A stretch of DNA of 57,844 bases, from positions 1-57,844 of the forward strand of contig NZ_VKAA01000029.1 of the NCBI RefSeq assembly GCF_007096635.1, given 5' to 3'. This document shows, one piece after another, positions 1 through 9,125 of the stretch. This DNA is from Mycolicibacterium sp. 018/SC-01/001 (GTDB lineage: Bacteria; Actinomycetota; Actinomycetes; Mycobacteriales; Mycobacteriaceae). The notes below the pieces were generated by a model. It worked only from the letters and a program-made list of their open reading frames with translations, ran no database searches and was not told the DNA's origin. Both the position numbers and the translations under genes were made by a program. Each line of letters opens with the position of its first letter. Position 1 is the first letter of the stretch.

Positions 1-63
1 GCGCATCGCGATGCGCAGCAGGGAGTCGCGCGATGTTCCGAGGGGGGCGGTGGTGGTGGTCAT
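1..63 (-). CDS. N-terminus of an unidentified protein, cut by the window edge
   Basis: Only the first 21 codons are inside the window. They begin with ATG at 63-61 and read MTTTTAPLGTSRDSLLRIAM before the edge. A purine-rich ribosome site (aggaagg) lies 7-10 bases upstream on the minus strand, so this is a credible gene start. The Thr-rich start followed by a basic amphipathic stretch would suit the beginning of a membrane protein, but family and function cannot be told from 21 residues. It lies about 100 bases after the membrane protein gene at 162-563 on the same strand and could be in its operon. Confidence 0.6.
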   Translation of the reverse strand, partial: MTTTTAPLGTSRDSLLRIAMR

Positions 64-161
64 GACGATTTCCTTCCTGTGGTGATCATTCGGTCGGACC
101 GGTGCCGGAGTCGACGCCGTAACCTCTTCCGACGGCGACTCCGGACCGGCTCATGCGGGGG

Positions 162-563
162 TCACGCCAGCCGGCGCACCCCGAGGTACTGCAGCCAGGT
201 CAGGACGACCGTGGCTGTGGTGAAGAGCAGCGCGGCCGTGGCGCCGAGCCGGGTGAGGGGCAGCACGCCGGTCAGCAGTACAGCGGCCACCGCCGCCACG
301 AACACGATGTTGCCGACGACGACGGCAGCGCCGACACGTCGGATGTCGGTGATCCGGGCGGCGCAGTAGAGCGCGACTCCGTAGGCGACGAGCGCGGCGC
401 CGCCGATCCACTCGGCCGTCGCGCTCAGGCCCGTCAGCCGGGAGAGCGGATCGGCGGCCATTGCGACGAACAGGCCGAATCCGGCACACAGGGTGGCGTC
501 GGCCCGCACCGCGAGCCGCAGCAGATCGCTGTCGCCGGCGGGCCTGTGCGTGATCGCTGTCAT
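162..563 (-). CDS. Small integral membrane protein, about four helices
   Basis: A 133-residue protein starting MTAITHRPAG. An alternative GTG start 13 codons upstream (602) would add a basic stretch. Four hydrophobic segments (about residues 20-40, 48-68, 77-100 and 104-125) connected by short loops make it an inner-membrane protein. I recognise no catalytic motif and no family. It lies 69 bases after the larger membrane protein gene at 633-1982 and about 100 bases before the partial gene at the edge, all leftward, so the group may be co-transcribed from the uppS side. Codon use looks normal for the window. Function unknown. Confidence 0.7.
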   Translation of the reverse strand: MTAITHRPAGDSDLLRLAVRADATLCAGFGLFVAMAADPLSRLTGLSATAEWIGGAALVAYGVALYCAARITDIRRVGAAVVVGNIVFVAAVAAVLLTGVLPLTRLGATAALLFTTATVVLTWLQYLGVRRLA

Positions 564-632
564 GGCACTCACGCTGCGCCGATACCGCTGCCAGATCGAC
601 ACCGGATACTGCCAACCGCTGCCAACCGCAGG

Positions 633-1982
633 TCAGCGCACGTCGACCAGGCTGCTCTTGAGGTCGGTGGCGATCACGCGCGCGGCCGCGTTCTGCCAGT
701 TGTGCAGCGAGCGCTGCGGCACCTCGGTGGCCAGCCACTGCCATGCCCTGCGCGCCACCGGGTCGAGGCCGGCCGCTGTCGCGTTCTGCGCGTAGGCGCG
801 GACACCGACGACGTAGGGGAAATACAGCGCGTTGTAGTGCCGCCACGCCTCGGTGATGCCGAATTCGTTTCCGTCGCGGGGCTTGAGCCCGGCGATGCGT
901 TCGGCCAGCAGGGCCCGCAGCTCGTTGGCACGCTCCAGCGGGTGATCGGGTGCCCCACGCCGGGCGAGTCGCTCGTCGATGATCGGCAGCGCGGTCAGCG
1001 GGCTCGCGACGAGCTTGGACAGGTCGGCGTAGTGGCCCAGTGCACGACGGGTCACCCGGAGGAACGTCTCGTCGTCCATGTCGTCGAGCGGGCTGACCGC
1101 GCGCCGAGGCAGCGCCGCTTCGGTGCTGCGAAGAGCGGCGCGTTCGGCGCTGAGCGCCGGGCTGCGGGAGAACGCGAGCCGGTCGAGCAAGCCCGCCAGC
1201 GGGTCGGCCAGCACGTTGACGGTGATCGCGATCGCGAGGCTGGTGAACAGCAGGACGACCAGAGTGACGCCGGGTCCGGACACGATCACCCCGAGCAGCA
1301 CCTGGCCACCGAACAGCACCGCCACCGCCGCGGTGCCCAGCGCCGAACGCAGCATGTCCTTGCGCAGCGCCTGCCCCTCGTCGAACGCGTCGCTCACCGC
1401 GACCGCGACGCCGAGCAGGGCGACGTCGCAGCCGGTCGACGCGAGCGCCAGCCAGCTCGGCACCAGGCCCAGAGGGATCACCAGAATCGCGTTGCCGAGC
1501 GCGAAGAACAGTGTCGCGACGACGACGAACCCGACGACGGGGCGGGGTTGGTGACGGCGCAGGACCGCAGCCAGCAGCGCGCCCACCGCGGGGACGGACA
1601 CCGCCGCGAACAGCACCCAGTGGCCGAGCCGCAGCGGGCCCTCGACGTCACCGGCCATCGCGGCACCTGTCACCGCGACCGCGGCGGCGGCCGCGACGAG
1701 GACGGCTTCCCGTGCCCGTCCGCGGGTGCAGTCCCGCGGACGCGACATCTCCAGCAGCACCGCGAACCACGCCACCCCGGGCACGGCGACGAGATAGACC
1801 TCGATCCGGCCGAGCGCGTCGACGCCCGCGCCGACGCGTACCGCGTCGAGCGCGACCACGGCGGCGAAACCGGTCAGGCCCACCGCCGCGAGCACCAGCA
1901 TCGGTTTGCGCGGATCGCGGGCCAGCAGATAGAGGCCCAGCCACCAGCTCAGTGCGAACACCGCGGCGGACAGGCCGAGCAT
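633..1982 (-). CDS. Polytopic membrane protein with a soluble C-terminal domain
   Basis: A 449-residue protein. About eight hydrophobic helices fill residues 1-240. A cytosolic region follows, with a conserved-looking segment ITEAWRHYNALYFPYVVGV and a Trp-rich tail (WQWLATEV, SLHNWQNAAARVIA). The layout resembles multi-helix sensor N-termini joined to an output domain, but I see no kinase H-box, GGDEF or DNA-binding motif. The start is ATG 1982 (or the adjoining GTG 1985), 8-11 bases after the stop of the Z-prenyl synthase, so the two are probably translationally coupled. The open frame continues upstream antisense to that gene, but that part is a shadow. Function unknown; a role tied to isoprenoid or envelope metabolism is only suggested by position. 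Confidence 0.75.
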   Translation of the reverse strand: MLGLSAAVFALSWWLGLYLLARDPRKPMLVLAAVGLTGFAAVVALDAVRVGAGVDALGRIEVYLVAVPGVAWFAVLLEMSRPRDCTRGRAREAVLVAAAAAVAVTGAAMAGDVEGPLRLGHWVLFAAVSVPAVGALLAAVLRRHQPRPVVGFVVVATLFFALGNAILVIPLGLVPSWLALASTGCDVALLGVAVAVSDAFDEGQALRKDMLRSALGTAAVAVLFGGQVLLGVIVSGPGVTLVVLLFTSLAIAITVNVLADPLAGLLDRLAFSRSPALSAERAALRSTEAALPRRAVSPLDDMDDETFLRVTRRALGHYADLSKLVASPLTALPIIDERLARRGAPDHPLERANELRALLAERIAGLKPRDGNEFGITEAWRHYNALYFPYVVGVRAYAQNATAAGLDPVARRAWQWLATEVPQRSLHNWQNAAARVIATDLKSSLVDVR

Positions 1983-1990
1983 CACCGCGC

Positions 1991-2782
1991 CTAGAGCCCG
2001 TAGCGGCGGTGCCTGGCGCTGTAGTCGCGCAGGGCCCGCAGGAAGTCGACGCGGCGGAACTCCGGCCAGTACGCCTCGGTGAACCACATCTCCGAGTAGG
2101 CGCTCTGCCACAGCAGGAAGCCGGACAGGCGCTGCTCCCCCGACGTCCGGATCACCAGGTCGGGATCGGGCTGGCCGGAGGTGTAGAGGTTCTCCGAAAT
2201 CGCTTCTGCTGTCACGGCTTCGATGAGATGGTCCCCGGTGGCGCCGTTGGCCAGCGCCTTGCTCAGCAGGGCGCGCACCGCGCCGACGATCTCCTGGCGG
2301 CCGCCGTAGCCGACGGCGACGTTGACATGGAAATGGCCGCCGTTGCCGTCGGTCGACTGCACCGCCTCGCGCAACCTGCGGGCGGGTTCCTCGCCGATCA
2401 GTTCGAGGTCGCCGACCGTGCGCACGCTCCACTGGTTGGCGGGCGCGCAGATCTCCTCGACGACGTCGGTGATGATGTCGATCAGCGCCGCGAGTTCATC
2501 GGCGTCACGCTGCAGGTTCTCGGTGGACAGCAGGTAAACGGTGGCCATCTCGATACCGGCGTCGGCGCACCACCGGAGCATCTCGGCGATCCGCTGCGCC
2601 CCCGCTCGATATCCGTAGGCGACATCGTCGTGGCCGAGCTCGCGGGCCCAGCGGCGGTTGCCGTCGCACAGCACGGCAATGTGTCGCGGCAGTTCGGATT
2701 TCTGCCGGGAGACCTCCTGGCGCAGCCGCATCTCGTAGAGCCGGTAAGCCGGTTCCTTGAGCCGCCGCGGAATGAGGTCCAC
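1991..2782 (-). CDS. uppS: Short-chain Z-isoprenyl diphosphate synthase (Rv1086-like)
   Basis: A 263-residue cis-prenyltransferase. The substrate motif CDGNRRWA places the catalytic Asp at residue 40, and the conserved region RTSGEQRLSGFLLWQSAYSE gives the isopentenyl diphosphate-binding Arg/Ser and the Glu of motif V. The family condenses isopentenyl diphosphate with an allylic diphosphate in the cytosol. The mycobacterial Rv1086 type makes omega,E,Z-farnesyl diphosphate, the precursor for decaprenyl phosphate in arabinogalactan synthesis, while a second synthase (Rv2361c type) makes the long chain. Position next to hemolysin III matches Rv1085c-Rv1086, which favours the short-chain enzyme, but chain length cannot be read from sequence alone. 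It is the first gene of a leftward run with the membrane protein at 633-1982, and divergent from hemolysin III across 75 bases. Confidence 0.93.
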   Translation of the reverse strand: MDLIPRRLKEPAYRLYEMRLRQEVSRQKSELPRHIAVLCDGNRRWARELGHDDVAYGYRAGAQRIAEMLRWCADAGIEMATVYLLSTENLQRDADELAALIDIITDVVEEICAPANQWSVRTVGDLELIGEEPARRLREAVQSTDGNGGHFHVNVAVGYGGRQEIVGAVRALLSKALANGATGDHLIEAVTAEAISENLYTSGQPDPDLVIRTSGEQRLSGFLLWQSAYSEMWFTEAYWPEFRRVDFLRALRDYSARHRRYGL

Positions 2783-2810
2783 GATGATCCAGACTACTGT
2801 GGCCGATGGA

Positions 2811-2850
2811 TTGTCAGAGCCAGTCAGAGCCAGTCAGCGCCAGTCAGCGG
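2811..2850. repeat. Four tandem 10-bp repeats in the uppS/hlyIII divergent promoter
   Basis: Positions 2811-2850 hold four consecutive decamers close to cagtcagagc: ttgtcagagc, cagtcagagc, cagtcagcgc and cagtcagcgg. They fill most of the space between the two divergent starts (2782 and 2858) and end at the hemolysin ribosome site. A 10-base period puts each copy on the same DNA face, which suits cooperative protein binding. Slippage-derived repeats are the plain alternative. Confidence 0.8.
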
Positions 2851-2857
2851 AGGTGAA

Positions 2858-3595
2858 ATGCCGACATCTCTCGAGCCCTGGTACACCGCCGACACGCCGC
2901 GGGACCCGGAGGATCTGCCGGAGGCCGTCGCCGAAGGCGTCGCCCAATTCCTGGGCAAGCCACGGTTGCGGGGCTGGATTCACGTCTACTCCGCGGTCAT
3001 CGCCGTCATCTGCGGCGCCACGCTCGTGGCGGTGTCGTGGTCGGTGCAGTCGACCCAGGCCGGGATCGCGACGCTCGTCTACACGCTGACCATCGTCGCG
3101 ATGTTCACCGTCAGCGGGACCTATCACCGGGTCACCTGGACGTCCAAGACCGCGCGCACCTGGATGAAGCGTGCCGACCACTCGATGATCTTCGTGTTCA
3201 TCGCGGGCAGTTACACACCGTTCGCGGTGCTCGCGCTCCCGACGGACAGCGGCCGCGTGCTGCTGTGGATCGTGTGGGGCGGTGCGCTCGCCGGCGTGCT
3301 GCTGAAGATGTTCTGGCCGTCCGCACCGCGGTGGGTGGGCACGCCGCTGTACATCCTGCTCGGCTGGGTGGCCGCGTGGTTCATCGGACCGATCCTGCAG
3401 GGCGCGGGAGTCGCCGCGGTGGTGCTGCTGATCGTCGGTGGCGCGCTGTACAGCATCGGCGGCGTGCTCTATGCGCTGAAGTGGCCGAACCCGTGGCCGA
3501 CGACGTTCGGCCATCACGAGTTCTTCCACGCGTGCACGGCCGTCGCGGCGATCTGCCACTACATCGCGATGTGGTTCGCCGTCTTCTCCGGCTGA
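2858..3595 (+). CDS. Hemolysin III / PAQR-family membrane protein (Rv1085c-like)
   Basis: A 245-residue protein starting at ATG 2858 after a strong ribosome site (ggaggtga). It has seven hydrophobic helices and the family signatures SGTYHR near the first helices, RADHSMIFVFIAGSYTPF in the middle, and HEFFHACTAVAAICHYIAMW at the C-terminus. In the PAQR/hemolysin III superfamily the conserved His and Asp residues form a metal site resembling the zinc-dependent hydrolase core of adiponectin receptors. Bacterial members are tied to membrane homeostasis, and the name hemolysin is historical. The open frame runs far upstream but only the part from 2858 has family sequence. It is divergent from uppS and convergent with the ketosteroid isomerase 12 bases away. 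Confidence 0.9.
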   Translation: MPTSLEPWYTADTPRDPEDLPEAVAEGVAQFLGKPRLRGWIHVYSAVIAVICGATLVAVSWSVQSTQAGIATLVYTLTIVAMFTVSGTYHRVTWTSKTARTWMKRADHSMIFVFIAGSYTPFAVLALPTDSGRVLLWIVWGGALAGVLLKMFWPSAPRWVGTPLYILLGWVAAWFIGPILQGAGVAAVVLLIVGGALYSIGGVLYALKWPNPWPTTFGHHEFFHACTAVAAICHYIAMWFAVFSG

Positions 3596-3607
3596 TCCAT
3601 CCGTCGC

Positions 3608-3979
3608 CTACAGCGGCGTGATGTTCTCCGGGCCCCAGTAGGCCTTCATCGACGTGATCAGGCCGGCGCCGTCGAACGTCATCACGTCGATCGGCTCGAT
3701 GCGCATCGCACCGCCGACGGTGATCGCGAACATGAACGCGGCCTCGTGCCCACCACCGCGGAACGTCAGTAGCTCGGTGACGATGTCGTGATCGCCTTCC
3801 ATGCCCTTGTAGAACCCGGCGATGGCCTGCCGGCCGATGTGCACCTCGCCACCGCCGACCGGATCCTCCAGCGTGGCGTCCTCGGCGTAGAGCGCTGCGA
3901 CGTCCTCGGCCTTGCCGTTGGCGACCGTGTCGAGGTAGCGCTGGACGAAACCTTGTAACACGTCGGGCTCGAAGCTCAT
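3608..3979 (-). CDS. Steroid delta-isomerase (ketosteroid isomerase, NTF2 fold)
   Basis: A 123-residue protein, the usual length for bacterial ketosteroid isomerases. It lines up by eye with the Comamonas enzyme: the general-acid Tyr in VQRY (Tyr15), the catalytic base in LEDPVG (Asp39) and the oxyanion Asp in EPIDVM (Asp98) are all present. The family moves the C5-C6 double bond of 3-oxo-5-ene steroids into conjugation during cholesterol breakdown. The start is ATG 3979; the long open frame upstream overlaps the neighbouring gene antiparallel or in another frame and is not real. It lies 11 bases after the YyaL-type gene and may be its last co-transcribed gene. A SnoaL-like protein of other function is possible, but the full catalytic set argues for isomerase activity. 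Confidence 0.85.
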   Translation of the reverse strand: MSFEPDVLQGFVQRYLDTVANGKAEDVAALYAEDATLEDPVGGGEVHIGRQAIAGFYKGMEGDHDIVTELLTFRGGGHEAAFMFAITVGGAMRIEPIDVMTFDGAGLITSMKAYWGPENITPL

Positions 3980-3990
3980 GAGCCGCAACG

Positions 3991-5971
<1,981 letters not shown>

Positions 5972-5994
<23 letters not shown>

Positions 5995-6262
5995 GGCGCG
6001 CCGCCGGATCCGCCGGGTTGCCCGGGGCCAGGTCGGGATCGGCGTCGGGGGCGCCCGTGCCGGGGACGGCCTGGTCGTCCGAGGTGTCGAAGGACTCCGG
6101 CACCTTCTTCAGGTGCTTGTTCATCGACCACACCAGCCCGAAGACGGCGATCAGCAGCACCACGATCACGATCAGGCCGAACGGACTCGCCTTACCGAAA
6201 TCTGGTCCGTTCTGTTGTGGCGGGTTCTGGGCGAGGACGTCGACGGCCAGCGCGCTGATCAT
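5972..6262 (-). CDS. Single-helix membrane protein (Rv1083-like)
   Basis: A 96-residue protein with a short N-terminus, one strong transmembrane helix (about residues 27-47, PFGLIVIVVLLIAVFGLVW), a basic cytosolic border (NKHLKK) and a disordered Asp/Pro-rich tail. ATG 6262 follows the mca stop by 4 bases, and its 3' end overlaps the YyaL-type gene by 23 bases, so it sits inside a tight three-gene unit. No catalytic residues are visible. The conserved placement after mca suggests a small partner or scaffold, but nothing in the sequence proves it. Confidence 0.8.
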
Positions 6263-6266
6263 GGGG

Positions 6267-7139
6267 TCAATCCCGCCCGTCGATGCCGGTGAACAGGTCG
6301 GTCTCGGGCAGCGACACCGGGACGCGGGACCGGGCGAGTTCGTACTCCTCGGTCGGCCACAGCCGCTGCTGCCACTCCATCGGGGTGGTGAAGAAGAAGC
6401 TCTTGGGGTCGATCTGCGTGGCGTGCGCCAGCAGCGCCTCGTCGCGCTGCGGGAAGTACTTCGCGCACTCGATGCGCGTCGTGACCCGGTTGGCGGACAC
6501 GTCGATCTCCGGGTCCCAGCTCTCCAGCCACTTCGTGAACGGGCCCTCCTGGCCGTGCTTGGTGAACTCGTCCTGCAGCACCTGCATGCGCTGTCGCAGG
6601 AAACCGTGGTTGTAGTAGAGCTTGTGCGTGGCCCACGGCTCGCCGGCGTCGGGATAGAGCCGGTAGTCGGCGGCCGCCTCGAAGGCCGCCACCGACACCT
6701 TGTGGCACATGATGTGGTCCGGGTGCGGATAGCCGCCGTTCTCGTCGTAGGTGGTCAAGACGTGCGGCTTGAAGTCGCGGATCACTCGGACCAGGGCCTC
6801 GGTGGGCACCTCCAGCGGCTCCAGCGCAAAGCAGCCCTCGGGCAGCGGCGGTGGCGGGTCACCCTCGGGCAGGCCGGAGTCCACGAAACCCAGCCAGTGG
6901 TGCTCGACGCCGAGGATCGCCGCCGCCTTGGCCATCTCCTCTCGGCGGATCTCCGCCATTCGCCCGTGCACCTCGGGGAGGTCCATCGCCGGGTTCAAGA
7001 TGTCGCCACGTTCCCCGCCGGTCAGCGTCACGACCATCACCCGCACGCCCTCGTCGACGTAGCGGGCCATCGTCGCCGCGCCCTTGCTGGACTCGTCGTC
7101 GGGGTGCGCGTGCACGGCCATCAACCGCAATTCGCTCAA
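6267..7139 (-). CDS. mca: Mycothiol S-conjugate amidase
   Basis: A 290-residue LmbE/PIG-L-fold zinc hydrolase. It cleaves mycothiol S-conjugates of toxins and antibiotics to glucosaminyl-inositol and a mercapturic acid that is exported. Zinc ligands are visible: AHPDDE (His12, Asp15) and YPHPDH (His142), at the same positions I recall for M. tuberculosis Mca. The start chosen is TTG 7139, which gives the family N-terminus SELRLMAVHAHPDDE and has a good ribosome site (agaggga) upstream. The longer open frame (to 7202) would add 21 residues unlike the family. The length and C-terminus (LFTGIDGRD) separate it from the paralogue MshB. First gene of a leftward unit with the next two genes. Confidence 0.95.
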   Translation of the reverse strand: MSELRLMAVHAHPDDESSKGAATMARYVDEGVRVMVVTLTGGERGDILNPAMDLPEVHGRMAEIRREEMAKAAAILGVEHHWLGFVDSGLPEGDPPPPLPEGCFALEPLEVPTEALVRVIRDFKPHVLTTYDENGGYPHPDHIMCHKVSVAAFEAAADYRLYPDAGEPWATHKLYYNHGFLRQRMQVLQDEFTKHGQEGPFTKWLESWDPEIDVSANRVTTRIECAKYFPQRDEALLAHATQIDPKSFFFTTPMEWQQRLWPTEEYELARSRVPVSLPETDLFTGIDGRD

Positions 7140-7183
7140 CCTGTTCCCTCTTGGATGCTCACCTGCGCGGACAGTCACGGTCA

Positions 7184-7212
7184 GGTTCAACAGAACCGAC
7201 ACGTCCTATAGT
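7184..7212. promoter_or_regulatory. Inverted repeat and -10-like box in the mca / DUF4307 divergent region
   Basis: The 106-base gap between mca and the rightward gene holds an inverted repeat ggttc-aaca-gaacc at 7184-7197. A near-consensus -10 hexamer tatagt lies at 7207-7212 on the plus strand. The repeat covers where the -35 element of that promoter would fall, so a binding protein could control it. No named regulator's motif is recognised. Confidence 0.4.
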
Positions 7213-7245
7213 TCCAGTCCTAGTACACCCATCAGAACGACGGGC

Positions 7246-7692
7246 ATGCAAAACGACATGATCGAGAGTCCCCCCGACCGCCCGGCGCAGCGCTACGGCA
7301 CCCGCCACAGCAGTCGGCGCACCCGCCGCTGGATCGTGGTCGGATCGTTCGTCGCCGTGGTCGCCCTGGGTGTGGCGGTCGCGGCGGTGGCGTTCTCCCG
7401 GCTGGGCTCCCCGGAGGTCAAAGGCGAGCTGAGCGGGTACCGCGTCGTCGACGACCGCACCGTCGAGGTGACTGCGAGCGTCACTCGCGACGACCCGTCG
7501 CGGCCGGTGGTCTGCATCGTGCGGGCCCGCTCCTACGACGGGGACGAAGTGGGCCGCCGCGAGCTGCTCGTGCCGCCGTCGGCGACCGGAACAGTCCAGG
7601 TCACGACGAGGGTGACGACGTCCCGGCCGGCGGTCGTCGGCGACGTGTACGGGTGTGGCACCGACGTCCCGCCCTACTTGGTGGCGGGGTAG
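7246..7692 (+). CDS. DUF4307-type single-pass membrane protein (Rv1081c-like)
   Basis: A 148-residue protein. A basic N-terminus (RHSSRRTRRW) is followed by one transmembrane helix (about residues 29-52) and an extracytoplasmic domain of about 95 residues. This domain contains a two-strand motif with two cysteines, in VVCIVRARSYDG and VYGCGTDVP, which could form a disulfide outside the cell. This is the layout of the actinobacterial DUF4307 family. Start ATG 7246 is taken; ATG 7258 four codons later is nearly as likely, and neither has a clear ribosome site. It is divergent from mca and precedes greA, as in M. tuberculosis. Function unknown. Confidence 0.8.
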   Translation: MQNDMIESPPDRPAQRYGTRHSSRRTRRWIVVGSFVAVVALGVAVAAVAFSRLGSPEVKGELSGYRVVDDRTVEVTASVTRDDPSRPVVCIVRARSYDGDEVGRRELLVPPSATGTVQVTTRVTTSRPAVVGDVYGCGTDVPPYLVAG

Positions 7693-7755
7693 TCGGGCCC
7701 GCGCGCAACCAACCGCGGACTGCGGAAACGTGAAAATCGGGTGGCCGCCCGGTGC

Positions 7756-7864
7756 TATGCTGGGCCAGTACACGGTTCCTGCTGGGGCCGTGTATTGCTG
7801 CATTTGAGCGCCGGTACGGGGTGGAACACCGACGTATGACGACGCGCTGATGCGGCAATACACG
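7756..7864 (+). promoter_or_regulatory. Structured greA leader with two mutually exclusive hairpins
   Basis: A -10-like hexamer tatgct (7756-7761) would start a transcript near 7768. From there a 9-pair hairpin can form between 7767-7775 and 7788-7796 with a 12-base loop. A 13-pair stem between 7789-7801 and 7852-7864 (one G-U pair) uses the same bases 7789-7796. The two cannot coexist, the arrangement expected of a leader switch. It ends 89 bases before the greA start. No known riboswitch class is recognised. Confidence 0.5.
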
Positions 7865-7953
7865 CTGCACCACCTCAGCACCGCCCCGGCACCGTGCCCG
7901 AGAACTTTTCACGCAAGAAGCGCTGAAAGCAACGACGACAGGAGCGCGCCGAC

Positions 7954-8448
7954 ATGACTGACACCCAGGTCACCTGGCTGACCGAAGAAGCGTTCGACCG
8001 GCTCAAGGCCGAGCTCGACCAGCTGATCGCCAACCGCCCCGTCATCGCGGCCGAGATCAACGACCGCCGTGAAGAGGGCGACCTGCGCGAGAACGGCGGC
8101 TACCACGCTGCGCGTGAGGAGCAGGGCCAGCAGGAGGCGCGGATCCGGCAGCTGCAGGAGCTGCTCAACAGCGCAAAGGTCGGCGAGGCGCCCAAGCAGT
8201 CCGGCGTCGCGCTGCCCGGGTCGGTGGTCAAGGTCTACTACGACGACGACGACAGCGACACCGAGACGTTCCTGATCGCCACCCGCCAGGAGGGCGTCAC
8301 CGACGGCAAGCTCGAGGTCTACTCGCCGAACTCCCCGCTGGGCGGCGCCCTGCTCGACGCCAAGGTCGGCGAGACGCGGACCTACACCGTGCCCAACGGC
8401 AACACCGTCAAGGTCACGCTGGTCTCTGCGGAGCCCTACCACGGCTGA
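7954..8448 (+). CDS. greA: Transcription elongation factor GreA
   Basis: A 164-residue protein of normal GreA length. The N-terminal coiled coil (about 1-75) carries the acidic tip EEGDLRENGGYHAAREEQ (Asp43, Glu46), which enters the RNA polymerase secondary channel and stimulates cleavage of backtracked RNA. The C-terminal FKBP-like domain (about 85-164) contains GSVVKVYYDDDDS and YSPNSPLGGALL. ATG 7954 follows an aggagcg ribosome site. A 261-base untranslated stretch with strong base-pairing potential precedes it (see 7756-7864). The next gene begins 5 bases after its stop. Confidence 0.96.
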   Translation: MTDTQVTWLTEEAFDRLKAELDQLIANRPVIAAEINDRREEGDLRENGGYHAAREEQGQQEARIRQLQELLNSAKVGEAPKQSGVALPGSVVKVYYDDDDSDTETFLIATRQEGVTDGKLEVYSPNSPLGGALLDAKVGETRTYTVPNGNTVKVTLVSAEPYHG

Positions 8449-8453
8449 GTGAC

Positions 8454-9125
8454 GTGGCGCAGATCGCTGAAGAGCTGTTTCTGCTCCTGGTCGACAACGC
8501 ATCCGGCGACCCCGGTCTGGACGACTCCCGGCGCGCACATGCGCTGGCTGCCGCCACCCTGCTCGACATGGCACACGCCTGCCGGGTACGTCCGTCGGTC
8601 GACGGTGAGCCCGTGCCACCGGGCCGCCTGGTCGCGCTCGATGCGGCGGGTCCTGCGGATCCGCTGACCGCGCCGGCGCTGGCGTATGTGCAGAAGGCGC
8701 CGCGGCGCCCCGGCCGGGCGATCAAGGCGCTGGGTGCGTCCACCGAACGACTGATCGCCGAGCATCTGGAACGGACCGGGCAGATCCGCCGCATCACGGA
8801 ACGCGCCGGTGCGCTGCGCCGTCGCACGAGAACGTCGCCGACCGACCGCCGCCGGGTGGGGCCGGCCCGCGATGCGATCATGGCATCGCTGTTCGAGCGC
8901 AGGCCGCCGATCGCGCCGACCGCGGCGATCATCACCGTCCTGCACGCGGTCGACGGACTCGGGGCACTGTTGAGCCTCAACGACCGCGGGTGGCGCTGGG
9001 TGCACGCCCGGGCGGGTGAGATCGCCAGCGGTAGCTGGCTGGACGAGTCGCCGACAGGCCTGGCCGACGTCAACATGGCCGTCACCGCGTCCGCGGTGCG
9101 CCAGGCACTGGCGGGACTGACCTAA
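8454..9125 (+). CDS. GPP34 (GOLPH3/Vps74-like) family protein
   Basis: A 223-residue protein starting at GTG 8454, 5 bases after the greA stop. The N-terminus (IAEELFLLLVDNASGDP) and the overall all-helical pattern, with ASLFERRPPIAPTAAIITVL near residue 145, match the GPP34 family. Eukaryotic members bind phosphatidylinositol 4-phosphate. Actinobacterial members are common, and their role is unclear; membrane-lipid binding is a guess by homology. Its 3' end overlaps that of metB by 4 bases in convergent orientation. In M. tuberculosis greA and metB are neighbours without, as far as I recall, this gene between them, so it may be an insertion. Confidence 0.8.
   Translation: MAQIAEELFLLLVDNASGDPGLDDSRRAHALAAATLLDMAHACRVRPSVDGEPVPPGRLVALDAAGPADPLTAPALAYVQKAPRRPGRAIKALGASTERLIAEHLERTGQIRRITERAGALRRRTRTSPTDRRRVGPARDAIMASLFERRPPIAPTAAIITVLHAVDGLGALLSLNDRGWRWVHARAGEIASGSWLDESPTGLADVNMAVTASAVRQALAGLT

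Noticed and set aside
153..1994. 613-codon open frame on the plus strand
   Set aside because: It lies antisense to the membrane protein genes, is rich in Arg, Gly, Gln and His without hydrophobic pattern, and has no ribosome site. Such frames are usual at this GC content.
1983..2432. Fusion of the membrane protein with an upstream 150-codon extension
   Set aside because: The extension is an out-of-frame reading of uppS, is Arg-rich and has no homologous look; ATG 1982 right after uppS is a better start.
2811..2850. Decamer array as CRISPR
   Set aside because: Units are contiguous, 10 bases long and without spacers; no cas genes are present.
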